Part shown: piece by piece, positions 26,353 through 36,050 of the stretch
Layout of the letters: every line of letters starts with the position of its first letter
Position numbering within the stretch: the stretch's first letter is position 1
NCBI GenBank assembly: GCA_002839445.1
Contig: PGYB01000003.1
Location: 124,001 to 188,000, forward strand
Origin: Candidatus Riflebacteria bacterium HGW-Riflebacteria-1
GTDB lineage: Bacteria > Muiribacteriota > Ozemobacteria > Ozemobacterales > Ozemobacteraceae
DNA length: 64,000 nt
Direction: 5' to 3'
Position numbers and translations under genes: made by a program
The notes under the pieces: model-generated
Told to the model about the DNA's origin: nothing
Seen by the model: only the letters and a program-made list of their open reading frames with translations
Database searches by the model: none

Positions 26353-27909
26353 ATGAGATCTCGAATCACTATTTTTATTCTCGGCCTGGCGCTTCTCGCC
26401 ACCATGGCCATCACCGGCTGCTCCCTCTTCGGCGACGACGATGATGACAACGCATACGACCCAGGCACCAAAATTACTGGCTCTATCAGTACTACTGGTG
26501 GAGGTTCTTTGCGCGCACAGGGTGCTCCGACCAGCGCAACTCTCACCTTCAGTTATATTGACGACAACGGGCAACTCGTCTCAATACCCTTCGTTACCGG
26601 CAATACCGTTACCTTTACAGGAACAACTGCCATTTACGACTTCCGCGTAATTATTCCAGCAGCTGCCCTGCTGAGGCGCAATTTCGTGTTGACAGCGACA
26701 CCAGACTTCGGTGACCCCATCAAAGGCGTCATCCCATTTGATCCAGCAACTGAAATGGATTTTAAAGTAGACGCCCCGATTACTCCAGATGACGCAGGTC
26801 CTGTAGCTTTTGTCATAGCTGCCACCAAAGAAGGAATCCCGAACGTGGCGTTGGGTGATGTTCTATCAATCTACGCACCGGTAGACCTTAAAGCTATGAT
26901 TAATCTTGATGGTACTCTAAAACCAGATATGACTACTCTAGTCACCCAGTTCAAAACTCGCGAAACTGCAATTCAGACAGCCATGACCGGTGAATTTGCC
27001 GCTCAGGCCACTTTAATGAAACAGCTCATGGATTACAGTGCTCAACTTGCCAGAAATCCTGAATATATCGGCTTCGCAAATCGCGAAAAATTCAGAGCTG
27101 CCATGGAAGCAAAAGCAAAAGAGCTTGGTCTGCCCACAGATGCTTACAACGCATACGATGCAACTACCACGGACGTCTGGGCCGATCTTCCAAAGCCACC
27201 TAGTGCCGAGGCTACTGAATTTGAAAATTACGGTGGTGCCCGCGAACAGACTCGTGAGCTTGAAAATCTTGGACTGGCTCTGCAGTATTTTGCCGGCCTT
27301 TATACCGACAAAGCTACAGAAATCAATGCAATAAGAACAAGATTTCTTACCGCCGCCACTACATCCTTTACCCAGACAATGGCCGGAACACCGCCTGCAA
27401 TGGGTGGACAAGGCCATCCGTTCATGATCCTCGATGAAGCCCGCGAAATAATTTTCGCCAAGCTCTGGAACGAAGCCAAAACCAAGATCTTGATTCAGCA
27501 ATCAGAAATGGGCACAATGCAGTTAGAAATGGCAGCCATTATTGAGCACAAAGCCGAACTGTATGCAAAAGTCGTCGTCAAGATCAACACCCACTACGCA
27601 AGTCTGAGCGGCGCTCCTACTGACGCTGCTCAAAAAACAATATTCATCAACCATCTCGCAACCCTGGCTTCAATTCCGATGATGTCAAACCAGCAGCAGC
27701 CTGGCGATCAGCAGCCCGGTGATCAGCAGCCTGGTGATCAGCAGCCTGGCGATCAGCAGCCCGGTGATCAGCAGCCTGGCGATCAGCAGCCCGGTGATCA
27801 GCAGCCCGGTGATCAGCAGCCTGGTGATCAGCAGCCTGGCGATCAGCAGCCTGGCGATCAGCAGCCTGGCGGCCCAGGAGTGCCTGTGCCTCCAGGAGCG
27901 CTGAGATAA
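26353..27909 (+). CDS. Lipoprotein with C-terminal QQPGD repeats
   Basis: The 518-residue protein has a type II signal peptide with lipobox I-T-G-C (Cys22), followed by an acidic tether (GDDDDDN) that would keep a diderm lipoprotein away from simple sorting rules. Residues about 35-150 form a beta-rich, Ig-like domain (TLTFSYIDDNGQLVSI ... NFVLTATPDFGD), and residues about 175-440 are mostly helical. The C-terminus carries eleven in-frame QQPGD repeats ending in a Gly/Pro tail. AGGAGG lies about ten bases before the ATG. No family recognised; a surface or periplasmic spanning protein is inferred from the anchor and the repeat stalk. A strong terminator follows. Confidence 0.75.
   Translation: MRSRITIFILGLALLATMAITGCSLFGDDDDDNAYDPGTKITGSISTTGGGSLRAQGAPTSATLTFSYIDDNGQLVSIPFVTGNTVTFTGTTAIYDFRVIIPAAALLRRNFVLTATPDFGDPIKGVIPFDPATEMDFKVDAPITPDDAGPVAFVIAATKEGIPNVALGDVLSIYAPVDLKAMINLDGTLKPDMTTLVTQFKTRETAIQTAMTGEFAAQATLMKQLMDYSAQLARNPEYIGFANREKFRAAMEAKAKELGLPTDAYNAYDATTTDVWADLPKPPSAEATEFENYGGAREQTRELENLGLALQYFAGLYTDKATEINAIRTRFLTAATTSFTQTMAGTPPAMGGQGHPFMILDEAREIIFAKLWNEAKTKILIQQSEMGTMQLEMAAIIEHKAELYAKVVVKINTHYASLSGAPTDAAQKTIFINHLATLASIPMMSNQQQPGDQQPGDQQPGDQQPGDQQPGDQQPGDQQPGDQQPGDQQPGDQQPGDQQPGDQQPGGPGVPVPPGALR
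27706..27870 (+). repeat. Eleven tandem 15-bp units encoding QQPGD-type repeats
   Basis: Units of the form GATCAGCAGCC-Y-GG-Y are repeated eleven times without interruption (165 bp); only two third-codon positions vary (C/T). The near-identity at the DNA level indicates recent expansion, and length change by whole units keeps the reading frame. Confidence 0.95.
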
Positions 27910-27941
27910 TCTGCAATAAGATAACTGATTGATCTATAATT

Positions 27942-27978
27942 CCGGGCACAGATTTTATCTGTGCCCGGGTCTTTTTTT
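27942..27978 (+). terminator. Rho-independent terminator of the lipoprotein gene
   Basis: A perfect 12-bp stem CCGGGCACAGAT (27942-27953) / ATCTGTGCCCGG (27957-27968) with a 3-base loop is followed by G-T-C and seven T residues. Confidence 0.9.
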
Positions 27979-28498
27979 AGATGATTGATTGGTCAAAAAC
28001 AGCATTCGCTCGCATATTCTTTTGCACTGCGAGTTGTCAGACATGATACCGCTAGAAACCCACCTGATTATGTGTGCACAGAGAAACACATCTCAAAAGT
28101 GTTTTATATATTTAACATGCAAGGGTTTCGTGCACAAACATCCTGCTATTACCAGTTATGCGAGATTTTCCGCAGAGAATTGCAGATATGAAACGGACTC
28201 CCGCCGACTGCTGACAAACGCCTTAATGAACGGCGGAACAGCTGATTCTCAGCCTATGTCGAATTAACGTGAAATGAGTTGATATAAATTGATCCGAGAT
28301 AAATTTAACCTGCCAATGACAATTGGAATCAACGGCATGCTAATAACACCCAATAGAGTTATTGAAGGCATACACCGGCAGCGGTAAAATCGCATTGTTC
28401 GCAAGGTACACTTAACGTCACTGCTCAAGGCAATCACAGCTGATTATTTCTCTGCCGGCAAGCCAAATCTTTCCACAAAAAATCGAAAGGATTTTTTC
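27979..28498. other. 520-bp region without recognisable gene
   Basis: The stretch between the lipoprotein terminator and the SET-domain gene has no reading frame with ribosome binding site or plausible composition, and no tRNA or known RNA fold that I can recognise. It is AT-richer than its neighbours. The promoter of the SET-domain gene must lie here but no clear pair of boxes was found. Confidence 0.55.
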
Positions 28499-29191
28499 AT
28501 GATTCATCCCCACACAGAATTGCGCTTTATCAACGATGAAGTCGGCTATGGCCTGGTTGCCACCCGCTTTATTCCCAAAGGCACCATTACCTGGGCCTTT
28601 GACCAGCTTGACCGCGAGTTTACTCCGAATCAGTTCGATCAGCTTGCCTCGATCTACAAAGAAATTCTGGTTAAATACTGCTTCAGAAACAGCAAAGGCA
28701 ACAGCATTCTGTGTTGGGATAACGCGCGCTATGTGAATCACAGCTTCCATTCGAACTGTTTTACTACCCCATACGACTATGAAATCGCCATTCGTGACAT
28801 TCAGCCCGGCGAAGAGCTGACCGACGACTACGGCTATCTTAACGTTGAAGAGCCTTTCAGGGGCATCGACGAAGGAACCCGCCGCAAAATAGTGTATCCC
28901 AACGATCTGGTTAAATATCACAAAGTCTGGGACAAACAGCTGATCAAGGCGATGAAGCACATTAACAAAGTTGAACAGCCTCTGCTGTCACTTCTGACCC
29001 AGGATCTCTGGGAAAAATCAGTGCGCATCGCCGAAGGCCGCGAAGAAATGGATTCAATTCTTACCTGCTACTACAACTCCGAAGAAAGCAACGCGCACAC
29101 CGACAACCACAGCTATAGCCGCCATGATATGATCATGCCCGAAGGCAATGCTGAGCACGCGCCGGCCCGAAATCGTCAGCACAATAACTGA
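28499..29191 (+). CDS. SET-domain protein (putative protein lysine methyltransferase)
   Basis: The first 130 residues fit a SET domain, which transfers methyl groups from S-adenosylmethionine to protein lysines. Motifs in order: GYGLVATRFIPKGTI (about 17-31), the pseudoknot-forming RYVNHSFHSNC (about 77-87) equal to the R-F-x-N-H-S-x-x-P-N signature, and IQPGEELTDDYGY (about 101-113) with the catalytic-pocket tyrosine. The remaining 100 residues are helical and then low-complexity His/Asn-rich. There is no post-SET cysteine cluster. The compact form resembles other bacterial SET proteins of unknown target. AAAGGA lies before the ATG. The gene is isolated and ends six bases from the convergent vWA operon. 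Confidence 0.85.
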   Translation: MIHPHTELRFINDEVGYGLVATRFIPKGTITWAFDQLDREFTPNQFDQLASIYKEILVKYCFRNSKGNSILCWDNARYVNHSFHSNCFTTPYDYEIAIRDIQPGEELTDDYGYLNVEEPFRGIDEGTRRKIVYPNDLVKYHKVWDKQLIKAMKHINKVEQPLLSLLTQDLWEKSVRIAEGREEMDSILTCYYNSEESNAHTDNHSYSRHDMIMPEGNAEHAPARNRQHNN

Positions 29192-29196
29192 TCCGG

Positions 29197-31962
29197 CTAT
29201 TTGCCGGTGTGGCGATCGGCCTGCTTTTTGGCCTGTTTGAGCGCACTGCTGAAACCGGGTTCTGACTTAACAACGTCTGTCTGGGGCTCTACCTGAGCTT
29301 CGACAGACGTTGTTGTTTCTGCCGCAGACAGACGCCAGGGCACCTTGTCGCCTTCAGCCACAGCAGGTGCTGGCGTGCTTTTTCGGCGCTGCAGCCAGCC
29401 GAGCATGATACTCAGAAGCGCGGTGCGGCGTTCGGCAATCTCAAGAAACATCAGCAGCAAAGCGCAAATCAACAACCAGTCAGAAATATTGCGAAACTGC
29501 ACGGTCGCCGGCATCGACTGCCATGCCTGGGACAAATCAATCAGCTCTGACCCGCCGGTAATCGCGGCCATCTCTTTGAGAGCCTGCGCTCCCGCTTCGA
29601 GGTGCTGCGGCCGGTATTCCTGAGAATATGGCAGGCAGACCGGGTAAAGACGCAACCGCCGATTACCGCCCGCATCGACCATCGAAACAATGGTTTCATT
29701 GCCGCGGAGCTGCAGACCGGCTGACAGCGAATCAGCGGTTTCCCAGTTCATCGTGTATTTTTCGGTAACCGGCTCATGGTCGGCAAAGGATCGCATAACC
29801 GTAATCTGCGGATTTTCGCGAAAAATCTCGCGCTCGCGTTCAGGATCAAGATGCAGAACCGCCTGCCACTGCCCATGCTGCATATGTTGAGTTACCGGCA
29901 TATTCTCGATGCTCTGGCGTTCATCGGCTGCTGCCCAGAGACAGAGTCCGATGAGAATCTCGGCCGCCGGCGAACTGCTCAAAAACGGCTGCCCAAGCAC
30001 ATCATCAACCACGCCCATATAGCAGGCAACACGCCCCAATCCTTGCTGCCAGCCGGCCAACATCGGGGCGGAATTTTCGTCGAGAGTCTGCAGCGCTACC
30101 TGGGCTTCAGGGCGCGCATAACAAAGATTGTAAGCGCCGACGCGCGAACGAACAGGCAGCGGCTTGCCGATAAAGGCGGCAATAGCTTCGGTAGTTGCAA
30201 TATCGGTAGCTTCGTCGATAAAGGTGCTGCGCGCAGCAACAAAGGTATCCTGCGTAAACAGGCGCGGCAGTTCGTTAGGATCATTGGTAAAAAAAATACG
30301 GCCCTTTCCCTCGGTCGCGATCTTTTTAAGCAGATTGGCATCAGAATCTGTTTCGCGGCCAAGGCCGATAACACTGCAGGTAATGCCGGCCTGCCCGGCT
30401 TTTTCAAGCAGAACCCAGTATTGTCCGGGTTGTTCAGCATCGGAAGCATCGGCAAACAATATAATGTGCCGGGTCTTCGCTTTCGACTGCAAAAGCATTT
30501 CGCAGGCTTTTTTCAGGCCTTCTTCGACATAAATACCGCCGCCCATTGACTCGACCTGCAGCACCTTGCTTCTGACCGCTTCTTTGTTGGTGAGAGGCTG
30601 CAGCTCAGTTATAACATGCGGGGTGGTATCGACCGCGAGCAGACCAAATTCATCGAGCGGTGACAGCAGGTCGATCGTGTTGGCAGCGGCGATATTGGCC
30701 AGGTCCATTTTGGTGCGGTCGCCCTGCGCCGGGGCAGCCATACTGCCGGAACGGTCAAGCACCAGCACCAGCGCCAAAGCAAGTTTGCGATGTTCAGAGC
30801 GAAGCTCAAGCGAGACTGGCAGTATCGGCTCAAGAATTGACTGATAATACCCACCATTGCCGTAAGAATTGCGGCCGCCGGTAAGCAGTAAGCCGCCACC
30901 AAGATGACGTACCCAGGCGCTGAGAACCTGCATGCCATGCATGCCAACACGGTTGGCAGAAACATTTTCGAGTATAACTGCCGAATAGCCGGCCAAAAAC
31001 TCAAGGCTCCAGCGAACATCGAGCGGGCTCAATACTTCAACACGCTGTTCACGGCTCTTCAGCAGCCCGACTAATGGGTTCTGCAGATTTTCGGTTACCA
31101 GCAGCAACGGCATTCTGCCGCGCACTTCGGCCAGAGCGGCGGCTGTGTTGTTCTCAGGCACGGGATCTTTGCCCTGGCTGCCAGTTACGCGCAACTGATA
31201 CTTGAGCACAGCAGCTTCGCCGGCGCTGTGGCGAAAAGTGAGGCTGTTGTTGCCCCGACGCAGATTACGGGTAACACTGGCAATCACCTGCCCGGAACAA
31301 ATCAGTTCAATGCTGGCGCTCTGCTCAACAGGCGCGTAGATCTCGGCACCAATCATGAAGGTTTCACCAGGTTCGAGCAGGCCAGGCACATCGAATCTGC
31401 TGACTGCCAGGTCGTTGGCAGTATCACGGCTCAACAGGCGATAATCGATCGGCACCCCGCGCGCGGCAGCTCTAAATGCTGATTGCGTCGGATCTTTGCC
31501 GCTCCAAAGTCCGTCAGAAATGACAATAAGGCGGGCCGACAAATCGCCAGGAACAAGCGACAAAGCGCGATCTACCGCTTCCTGCAGATTGGAAGCTTCT
31601 GGATTTATACCGCCGCTGAATCCGGAAAAAGAGCCGCGACCGGGTGGCATGTCGACGCGCACTTGATCGGCAAAGGACAACACGCCAAGTTTTGCATTAG
31701 CAGGCATCTGACGCCGCAATAGCGCCAGAGTTTCTGATATACGCGAATCAGATTCAACCGGCATCGACAGGCTGCGGTCGGCAACGACAATCAGCACGCC
31801 TTCGCGCCCGGGCAAGCGCAGTTGCATGCCTGCCAGGGCAAGAATGACCATTATTACCGTGATCGCACGAAGCAGCAGAATCTTGCGCGAACGCATGCGC
31901 AACGCATAAACCGCCCATAATCCGGGAAAAAGCAGCAACAGCCAGTGAGATTCAGTAAACAT
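29197..31962 (-). CDS. Large membrane protein with two von Willebrand factor A domains
   Basis: The 921-residue protein has two N-terminal transmembrane segments (about 6-21 and 28-46), a first vWA-like region with MIDAS motif D62-x-S64-x-S66, a glutamine-amidotransferase-like fold region (about 290-385, GGGLLLTGGRNSYGNGGY), a second full vWA domain starting at D403-R-S405-G-S407, and a C-terminal transmembrane segment near 830-850. vWA domains bind partner proteins through a metal ion. The architecture matches membrane proteins common at the end of MoxR/DUF58 operons. The start overlaps the upstream BatA-like gene by 11 bases. It is the last gene of the operon; most of the protein faces the periplasm by the positive-inside rule. 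Confidence 0.82.
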   Translation of the reverse strand: MFTESHWLLLLFPGLWAVYALRMRSRKILLLRAITVIMVILALAGMQLRLPGREGVLIVVADRSLSMPVESDSRISETLALLRRQMPANAKLGVLSFADQVRVDMPPGRGSFSGFSGGINPEASNLQEAVDRALSLVPGDLSARLIVISDGLWSGKDPTQSAFRAAARGVPIDYRLLSRDTANDLAVSRFDVPGLLEPGETFMIGAEIYAPVEQSASIELICSGQVIASVTRNLRRGNNSLTFRHSAGEAAVLKYQLRVTGSQGKDPVPENNTAAALAEVRGRMPLLLVTENLQNPLVGLLKSREQRVEVLSPLDVRWSLEFLAGYSAVILENVSANRVGMHGMQVLSAWVRHLGGGLLLTGGRNSYGNGGYYQSILEPILPVSLELRSEHRKLALALVLVLDRSGSMAAPAQGDRTKMDLANIAAANTIDLLSPLDEFGLLAVDTTPHVITELQPLTNKEAVRSKVLQVESMGGGIYVEEGLKKACEMLLQSKAKTRHIILFADASDAEQPGQYWVLLEKAGQAGITCSVIGLGRETDSDANLLKKIATEGKGRIFFTNDPNELPRLFTQDTFVAARSTFIDEATDIATTEAIAAFIGKPLPVRSRVGAYNLCYARPEAQVALQTLDENSAPMLAGWQQGLGRVACYMGVVDDVLGQPFLSSSPAAEILIGLCLWAAADERQSIENMPVTQHMQHGQWQAVLHLDPEREREIFRENPQITVMRSFADHEPVTEKYTMNWETADSLSAGLQLRGNETIVSMVDAGGNRRLRLYPVCLPYSQEYRPQHLEAGAQALKEMAAITGGSELIDLSQAWQSMPATVQFRNISDWLLICALLLMFLEIAERRTALLSIMLGWLQRRKSTPAPAVAEGDKVPWRLSAAETTTSVEAQVEPQTDVVKSEPGFSSALKQAKKQADRHTGK

Positions 31963-33712
31963 GCCCTGGCCTCCCCTGTCTGAGCAGCCACTGATGAAGA
32001 ATCAACAGCAGCAACGCCGGTATAATAAACCACCAGCGCACATCTGAAAAATAGTTAGACGCGTCGCCAGCAGACAGGTCAAAAACGGGAATATTGCTCT
32101 GCAAGTCGGAAAGATCAGATTCATCAGCCGAATTGAGATTCACCGCAACGCGCCATACGTAATCACCGGCCGCCAGCATGTATATGCCGGGCTCCAAGGC
32201 GGCGAACCTGGCGCTACGCCGCCACGAAGGAACCTCAAAAGCGCGACCGGCCGGCGAAGTCACCTTGAGGCGGTCAATGCCGACCGGCAGATTCGCCACG
32301 ACGTCAATGCCACAACGAGAATTGAACTGAGCCGGGCCAGGATTTGCCTGTTGGCGCCAGCTGAGAAGGTTCCAGAATAGGACTGGCCAGACAGGTGTGG
32401 CATGCAGATTAGAGCGGTTCACTGCCAGATTCAGAAAGATATTGCGCTCGCTATGCGGGTCGTCAACTGACACCAGCAGTGGGATACCGGCCACCGACAG
32501 CAACGGCTGTCCGGGCATATTGAAATCGCGATCAAAGGCCCAGGCTGCCAAAACCTTTGGCAGACCGGTAAGAAGCGGGTGATTTTTATCAACCGCGACC
32601 GAGCCCCTGATTGTTACGGGCTGGGTCGCATTATGAACAATAAACTTCCAACGGCCAGCAGGGCCATGATCAGACGGGTTGCTTTCGAAAAATGCGAGTT
32701 GACCGCCGGAGTCGACAACACTGGCAAGTCCACTGCTGTTAATCGTGCGCTCAATCAGCGGGCGCAGCTGAGCAGACAGGCTGGCGGTTTCGACCTTTAC
32801 CGGCTCAGGCCTGACCGGCAACAGCCAGGCCTGGTTGTCGTATTCAACAGCATCGTTTTTGATAATCGCTCTGATTTCTGCACTGGTATCTTTTACCGAA
32901 ATACGTACACGGCGATGCGCGCGCGCGCCAATCTCGGCATCGATACGTTCTAGCAGCGCACCACTGCTGGCGTTTATTATCTCAGCGTTGAGACGCTGTG
33001 GAGCCGTGGCAAAATTAACAAATTCAAAAAAGCAGCGATCGACGTCGCCGAGCGCGTAGCGGTTGGCAGTGGTGATTCCCACATTTGCCAGGGGTTTTCC
33101 AAAAGCCAGCCAGCTGATATTGCCTGCCAACGCCTGTTGCGTCATCCTGTCGGTAATCACAATTACCCGAGTATCAGCTGAACAAATTTCAGAAACGTTT
33201 CTAAGCGCGGCATTGAGATCGCTGAACGGTGATCGGCAACGCCAGCTTCCGATAAGATTGGCTGCTTCAGCGCCCTTAAGGTCGGTGCGGCCGATAACTT
33301 CTGGCTCGACCCCGGCGCGCACCAGGGTCAGGCGAACAAAGCCGCGGTTCAGAACATTCTGTTCAAGCCAGGCAAGAGCACGATCTCTGGCGGTTTGCGA
33401 AGTTCCGGCGCTCATCGAAAAAGAGTCATCAAGAACCAAAGCTACCGGCACGAGCTGATCACCGGTGACGGCGCGCGGCGTTGCCGCAGCGAGAACCAGC
33501 AGGGCGAGAATCAGCAGTTCAACGACAAGAACGAGCGGAATCTGCAGCCGGGTTATCTTGCGACCACCTTCGGCCGGCACCTTGACATGGCTCCAGAACA
33601 TCAGCGAAGAAACCCTTATGTTACGCGACTGGCGGCGAAAAAGATAAACAGCTGCAACAGCGGCGAGCGCGAGAATGCCCCAGAAAGCCAGAGGACTCAT
33701 AAATACAGGCAT
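31952..33712 (-). CDS. BatA-like membrane protein with vWA domain
   Basis: The 586-residue protein begins with the BatA-type N-terminal region: a transmembrane segment (about 8-25), FRRQSRNIRVSSLMFW and a second segment (about 57-77). A vWA-type domain follows with MIDAS D95-x-S97-x-S99 (LDDSFSMS). Its C-terminal part is beta-rich and a final transmembrane segment ends the protein (about 555-573). Bat proteins were named from the Bacteroides aerotolerance locus and accompany MoxR ATPases and DUF58 proteins; the biochemical role is unsettled. The start codon shares one base with the stop codon of the DUF58 gene (TAATG), indicating translational coupling. Confidence 0.82.
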   Translation of the reverse strand: MPVFMSPLAFWGILALAAVAAVYLFRRQSRNIRVSSLMFWSHVKVPAEGGRKITRLQIPLVLVVELLILALLVLAAATPRAVTGDQLVPVALVLDDSFSMSAGTSQTARDRALAWLEQNVLNRGFVRLTLVRAGVEPEVIGRTDLKGAEAANLIGSWRCRSPFSDLNAALRNVSEICSADTRVIVITDRMTQQALAGNISWLAFGKPLANVGITTANRYALGDVDRCFFEFVNFATAPQRLNAEIINASSGALLERIDAEIGARAHRRVRISVKDTSAEIRAIIKNDAVEYDNQAWLLPVRPEPVKVETASLSAQLRPLIERTINSSGLASVVDSGGQLAFFESNPSDHGPAGRWKFIVHNATQPVTIRGSVAVDKNHPLLTGLPKVLAAWAFDRDFNMPGQPLLSVAGIPLLVSVDDPHSERNIFLNLAVNRSNLHATPVWPVLFWNLLSWRQQANPGPAQFNSRCGIDVVANLPVGIDRLKVTSPAGRAFEVPSWRRSARFAALEPGIYMLAAGDYVWRVAVNLNSADESDLSDLQSNIPVFDLSAGDASNYFSDVRWWFIIPALLLLILHQWLLRQGRPGHVY

Positions 33713-34590
33713 TATGAGCTCCTGGCCATTATTATTTCGGTTTTAAGCAGCTCAACCGGCACAAAATCTGCAAGCAGCTGTTCACCAATGCAATGGGTAA
33801 AGACAGCGCCGTATTTGCTGCAGCATTTTTTCCAGTATTCCTGGTGCCGGGTAAAATTGCGCAGATATTCAGCAATCAGGGTTTCATCGGCAATAAGCTC
33901 TACTGCCTCTGCCGTTTCGCAGTCAATCAGCCTGATATTGCCGGCAAACTCAGGGGCCAGATCTTCTTTGGCCAGTGTCTGCACCACAGTGAGCAGGGCG
34001 GCGCCGTCAGACAACTGCCGCAGCACCGACACCGGTTCCTGGTTCCAGAACAGGTCGCTGAGAAGTATGCGAACGCCATTGTTGCGCAGCCGGGGCGGGA
34101 AAGAGGTTATTGTCTCGCCGACGTTGCCGCGATAATCAAATTCCGCGCCGGGCCACTGACTGAGCGGCAAACTCGCAGCTTCAACGCGACGACAGCGATC
34201 TTTGAGCAACCAGCAGCTGACAGTGTAACCGGCGTTATAAGCCGCTACACGCAGCAAAGCCGCGAGTGACATGGTGGCGGCACCTTTATGAAAAGTCTCG
34301 CCCGACATTGAAACCGAGGCATCGATGAGCAGATCGAGATGCGGTGAGATCTCTTCGCGAAAGAGCTTGACGGTAAGACGGTCGGAGCGGGCCATGGCAT
34401 TCCAGTCGATGTGTCTGACATCGTCGCCGGGCTGATATTCACGATGATCAAGAAACTCGAGCGAATTGCCGGTATTGCGGCCAAAACGGTTGCCACCCTG
34501 CAGACCTGAAAATCGCGATGAAACATTCAGGTAGAAGCGTTGCCCGGCAATTTCTGCCGCTTCGATACTTTGTTTTACCAATTTGTGCAC
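33712..34590 (-). CDS. DUF58 protein with vWA-like core
   Basis: The 292-residue protein shows the DUF58 hallmark HREYQPGDDVRHIDWNAMAR (residues 49-68) and then the vWA metal site D90-x-S92-x-S94. DUF58 proteins are linked genetically with MoxR AAA+ ATPases across bacteria, and are thought to work as the substrate-side adaptor of these chaperone-like ATPases. There is no signal peptide or membrane segment, so it is cytoplasmic. The gene is separated by two bases from the upstream ABC permease gene. Confidence 0.9.
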   Translation of the reverse strand: MHKLVKQSIEAAEIAGQRFYLNVSSRFSGLQGGNRFGRNTGNSLEFLDHREYQPGDDVRHIDWNAMARSDRLTVKLFREEISPHLDLLIDASVSMSGETFHKGAATMSLAALLRVAAYNAGYTVSCWLLKDRCRRVEAASLPLSQWPGAEFDYRGNVGETITSFPPRLRNNGVRILLSDLFWNQEPVSVLRQLSDGAALLTVVQTLAKEDLAPEFAGNIRLIDCETAEAVELIADETLIAEYLRNFTRHQEYWKKCCSKYGAVFTHCIGEQLLADFVPVELLKTEIIMARSS

Positions 34591-34592
34591 AA

Positions 34593-36050
34593 TCAGGCAT
34601 CCATTTCGCGATAAAATTCCTTAAACTGTCGGGCAATCCAGGCAGCATTTATTACCAGACCAATTACCGCCAGAGAGGCGGCAAAAAGCAACACAGAGTC
34701 AGTCCGCCGCACTGCCGAGACATAAAGCGGATTGGCGATCAGCAGATCTTCTGAGCCCATTCCCATGACGCCACCGGCGAGAATCGGCACTATAGAAAAA
34801 ACCGCGCAGGTCAGCAGCGCAACCACCCAGGTATTGCGAATATCGATGTGGTCGGCAACAAATACCCGGCGGATAAATGCGGCTAACAGCGAATAACCGA
34901 GCAGATAACAATAGAAGCTGCCGGAATAAAGTACAAAGTCGCTCAGAATACTTCTGCCGCTGTAAGCAGTAGCACCTGGCAACCCTGTAACAAGCAGAAC
35001 AATAGCGAAAGTAAGGATCTGCAGGATCAATATCCATGCCAGCCCGCCGGCAGCACCGCTGAAGAACAAAAACGCGATGCGTCCTTTGATAATCCCGGCG
35101 GGAATCTCGCGGGCAACGCGCTCGGTCACAAAGTCACGCTCAGAAATCGCAACCAGGCAGGCCATACTTAAAACGTAACTCGCCATAAATCCCCAGACGG
35201 CAAACACTTCAAAATTTGAACTGACAACGGCCCAGTAACCGGCCATCAATAGTGTCACCAGCCAGAGAATGGTTGCCGCGACGCGCACCGGCAACATGCG
35301 GTTGGTAGCGGCCGGTGCCACCACTGCTGCGGCGGCATGATACAACAGGTAGGTTCCTGAAACGATAAAAGTGACAAAAGTTGCAATTGACGAATAAAGA
35401 TAACCCGAACTAAAGGTGCGATCGAGGCCATACCTGACCATCTCGCTGCTGATGCTCATCAGACTGAAAAACATCATCACCTGAAAAAACAGACCTGCAA
35501 TCCGAAACAGAACCATGCTGCCACCCTCGCGGGCAAGACTGCCAATGCATATCTGGAACATGGTTCCGGCGGCGCTTACCACCAGTCCAAGCAGGATCAT
35601 GATAAAAGTTGACCAGAGATCAACTCCGCTCAGGAAGAAGGTCATGGCCATAAAAGGCGCAAAAGCGCTGTTAATCAGCAAAATTACGAGAAACGCCGCA
35701 GCAAACTTCCCCCAGATAATGGTTTGCGGGGTAATTGTTGTAATGAAAAGCAGCTCATCACTGCCTTCGTTGCGTTCGCGCGAGAATCTGAAACCCGAAT
35801 AGATGGGAATAACTGCGAAACTGGCGAGAAAAAGCACGCCATAGAGAAACATCAGGGTTTCCTGGCCGGAATTGTTATAGCGTGAACCCTGGTCAGCCAG
35901 CGACAGGCTGAGAACCACGCATTGAAAGCCAAGAAACAGAATCAGCACGCCCCAGAAAAACTTGCCTCTGACGACCTGACGCAGTTCTTTGACAATTATC
36001 GGATTTATGCGCTCGTCGCAGCGGTCTATAATGTTATCGAGAGCTGTCAT
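34593..36050 (-). CDS. ABC-2-type transporter permease
   Basis: The 485-residue protein has about eleven to twelve hydrophobic segments and an N-terminal cytoplasmic stretch (NPIIVKELRQVVRGKFFW) typical of ABC-2-type permeases such as the NatB and gliding-motility GldF-like groups. It overlaps the ATPase gene by four bases (ATGA), so the two form one transporter. Substrate is unknown. Its place within a MoxR/DUF58/vWA operon suggests export or envelope assembly rather than nutrient uptake. Confidence 0.85.
   Translation of the reverse strand: MTALDNIIDRCDERINPIIVKELRQVVRGKFFWGVLILFLGFQCVVLSLSLADQGSRYNNSGQETLMFLYGVLFLASFAVIPIYSGFRFSRERNEGSDELLFITTITPQTIIWGKFAAAFLVILLINSAFAPFMAMTFFLSGVDLWSTFIMILLGLVVSAAGTMFQICIGSLAREGGSMVLFRIAGLFFQVMMFFSLMSISSEMVRYGLDRTFSSGYLYSSIATFVTFIVSGTYLLYHAAAAVVAPAATNRMLPVRVAATILWLVTLLMAGYWAVVSSNFEVFAVWGFMASYVLSMACLVAISERDFVTERVAREIPAGIIKGRIAFLFFSGAAGGLAWILILQILTFAIVLLVTGLPGATAYSGRSILSDFVLYSGSFYCYLLGYSLLAAFIRRVFVADHIDIRNTWVVALLTCAVFSIVPILAGGVMGMGSEDLLIANPLYVSAVRRTDSVLLFAASLAVIGLVINAAWIARQFKEFYREMDA

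Noticed and set aside
27706..27870. Regular repeat considered as CRISPR array
   Set aside because: The 15-bp units are directly adjacent without spacers and encode an in-frame peptide repeat.
27647..27949. Minus-strand frame with repeated Ala/Asp/His residues opposite the lipoprotein gene
   Set aside because: It only mirrors the QQPGD repeat units; the plus-strand frame has signal peptide, ribosome binding site and terminator.
27985..28267. Two overlapping short plus-strand frames after the lipoprotein terminator
   Set aside because: No start signals, Cys/His-rich random composition and no support from neighbours.
32917..32928. (GC)6 tract in the BatA-like gene, considered as second slippage site
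   Set aside because: Shorter than the tract in srfC and expected by chance in this codon usage; no functional motif lies beside it.
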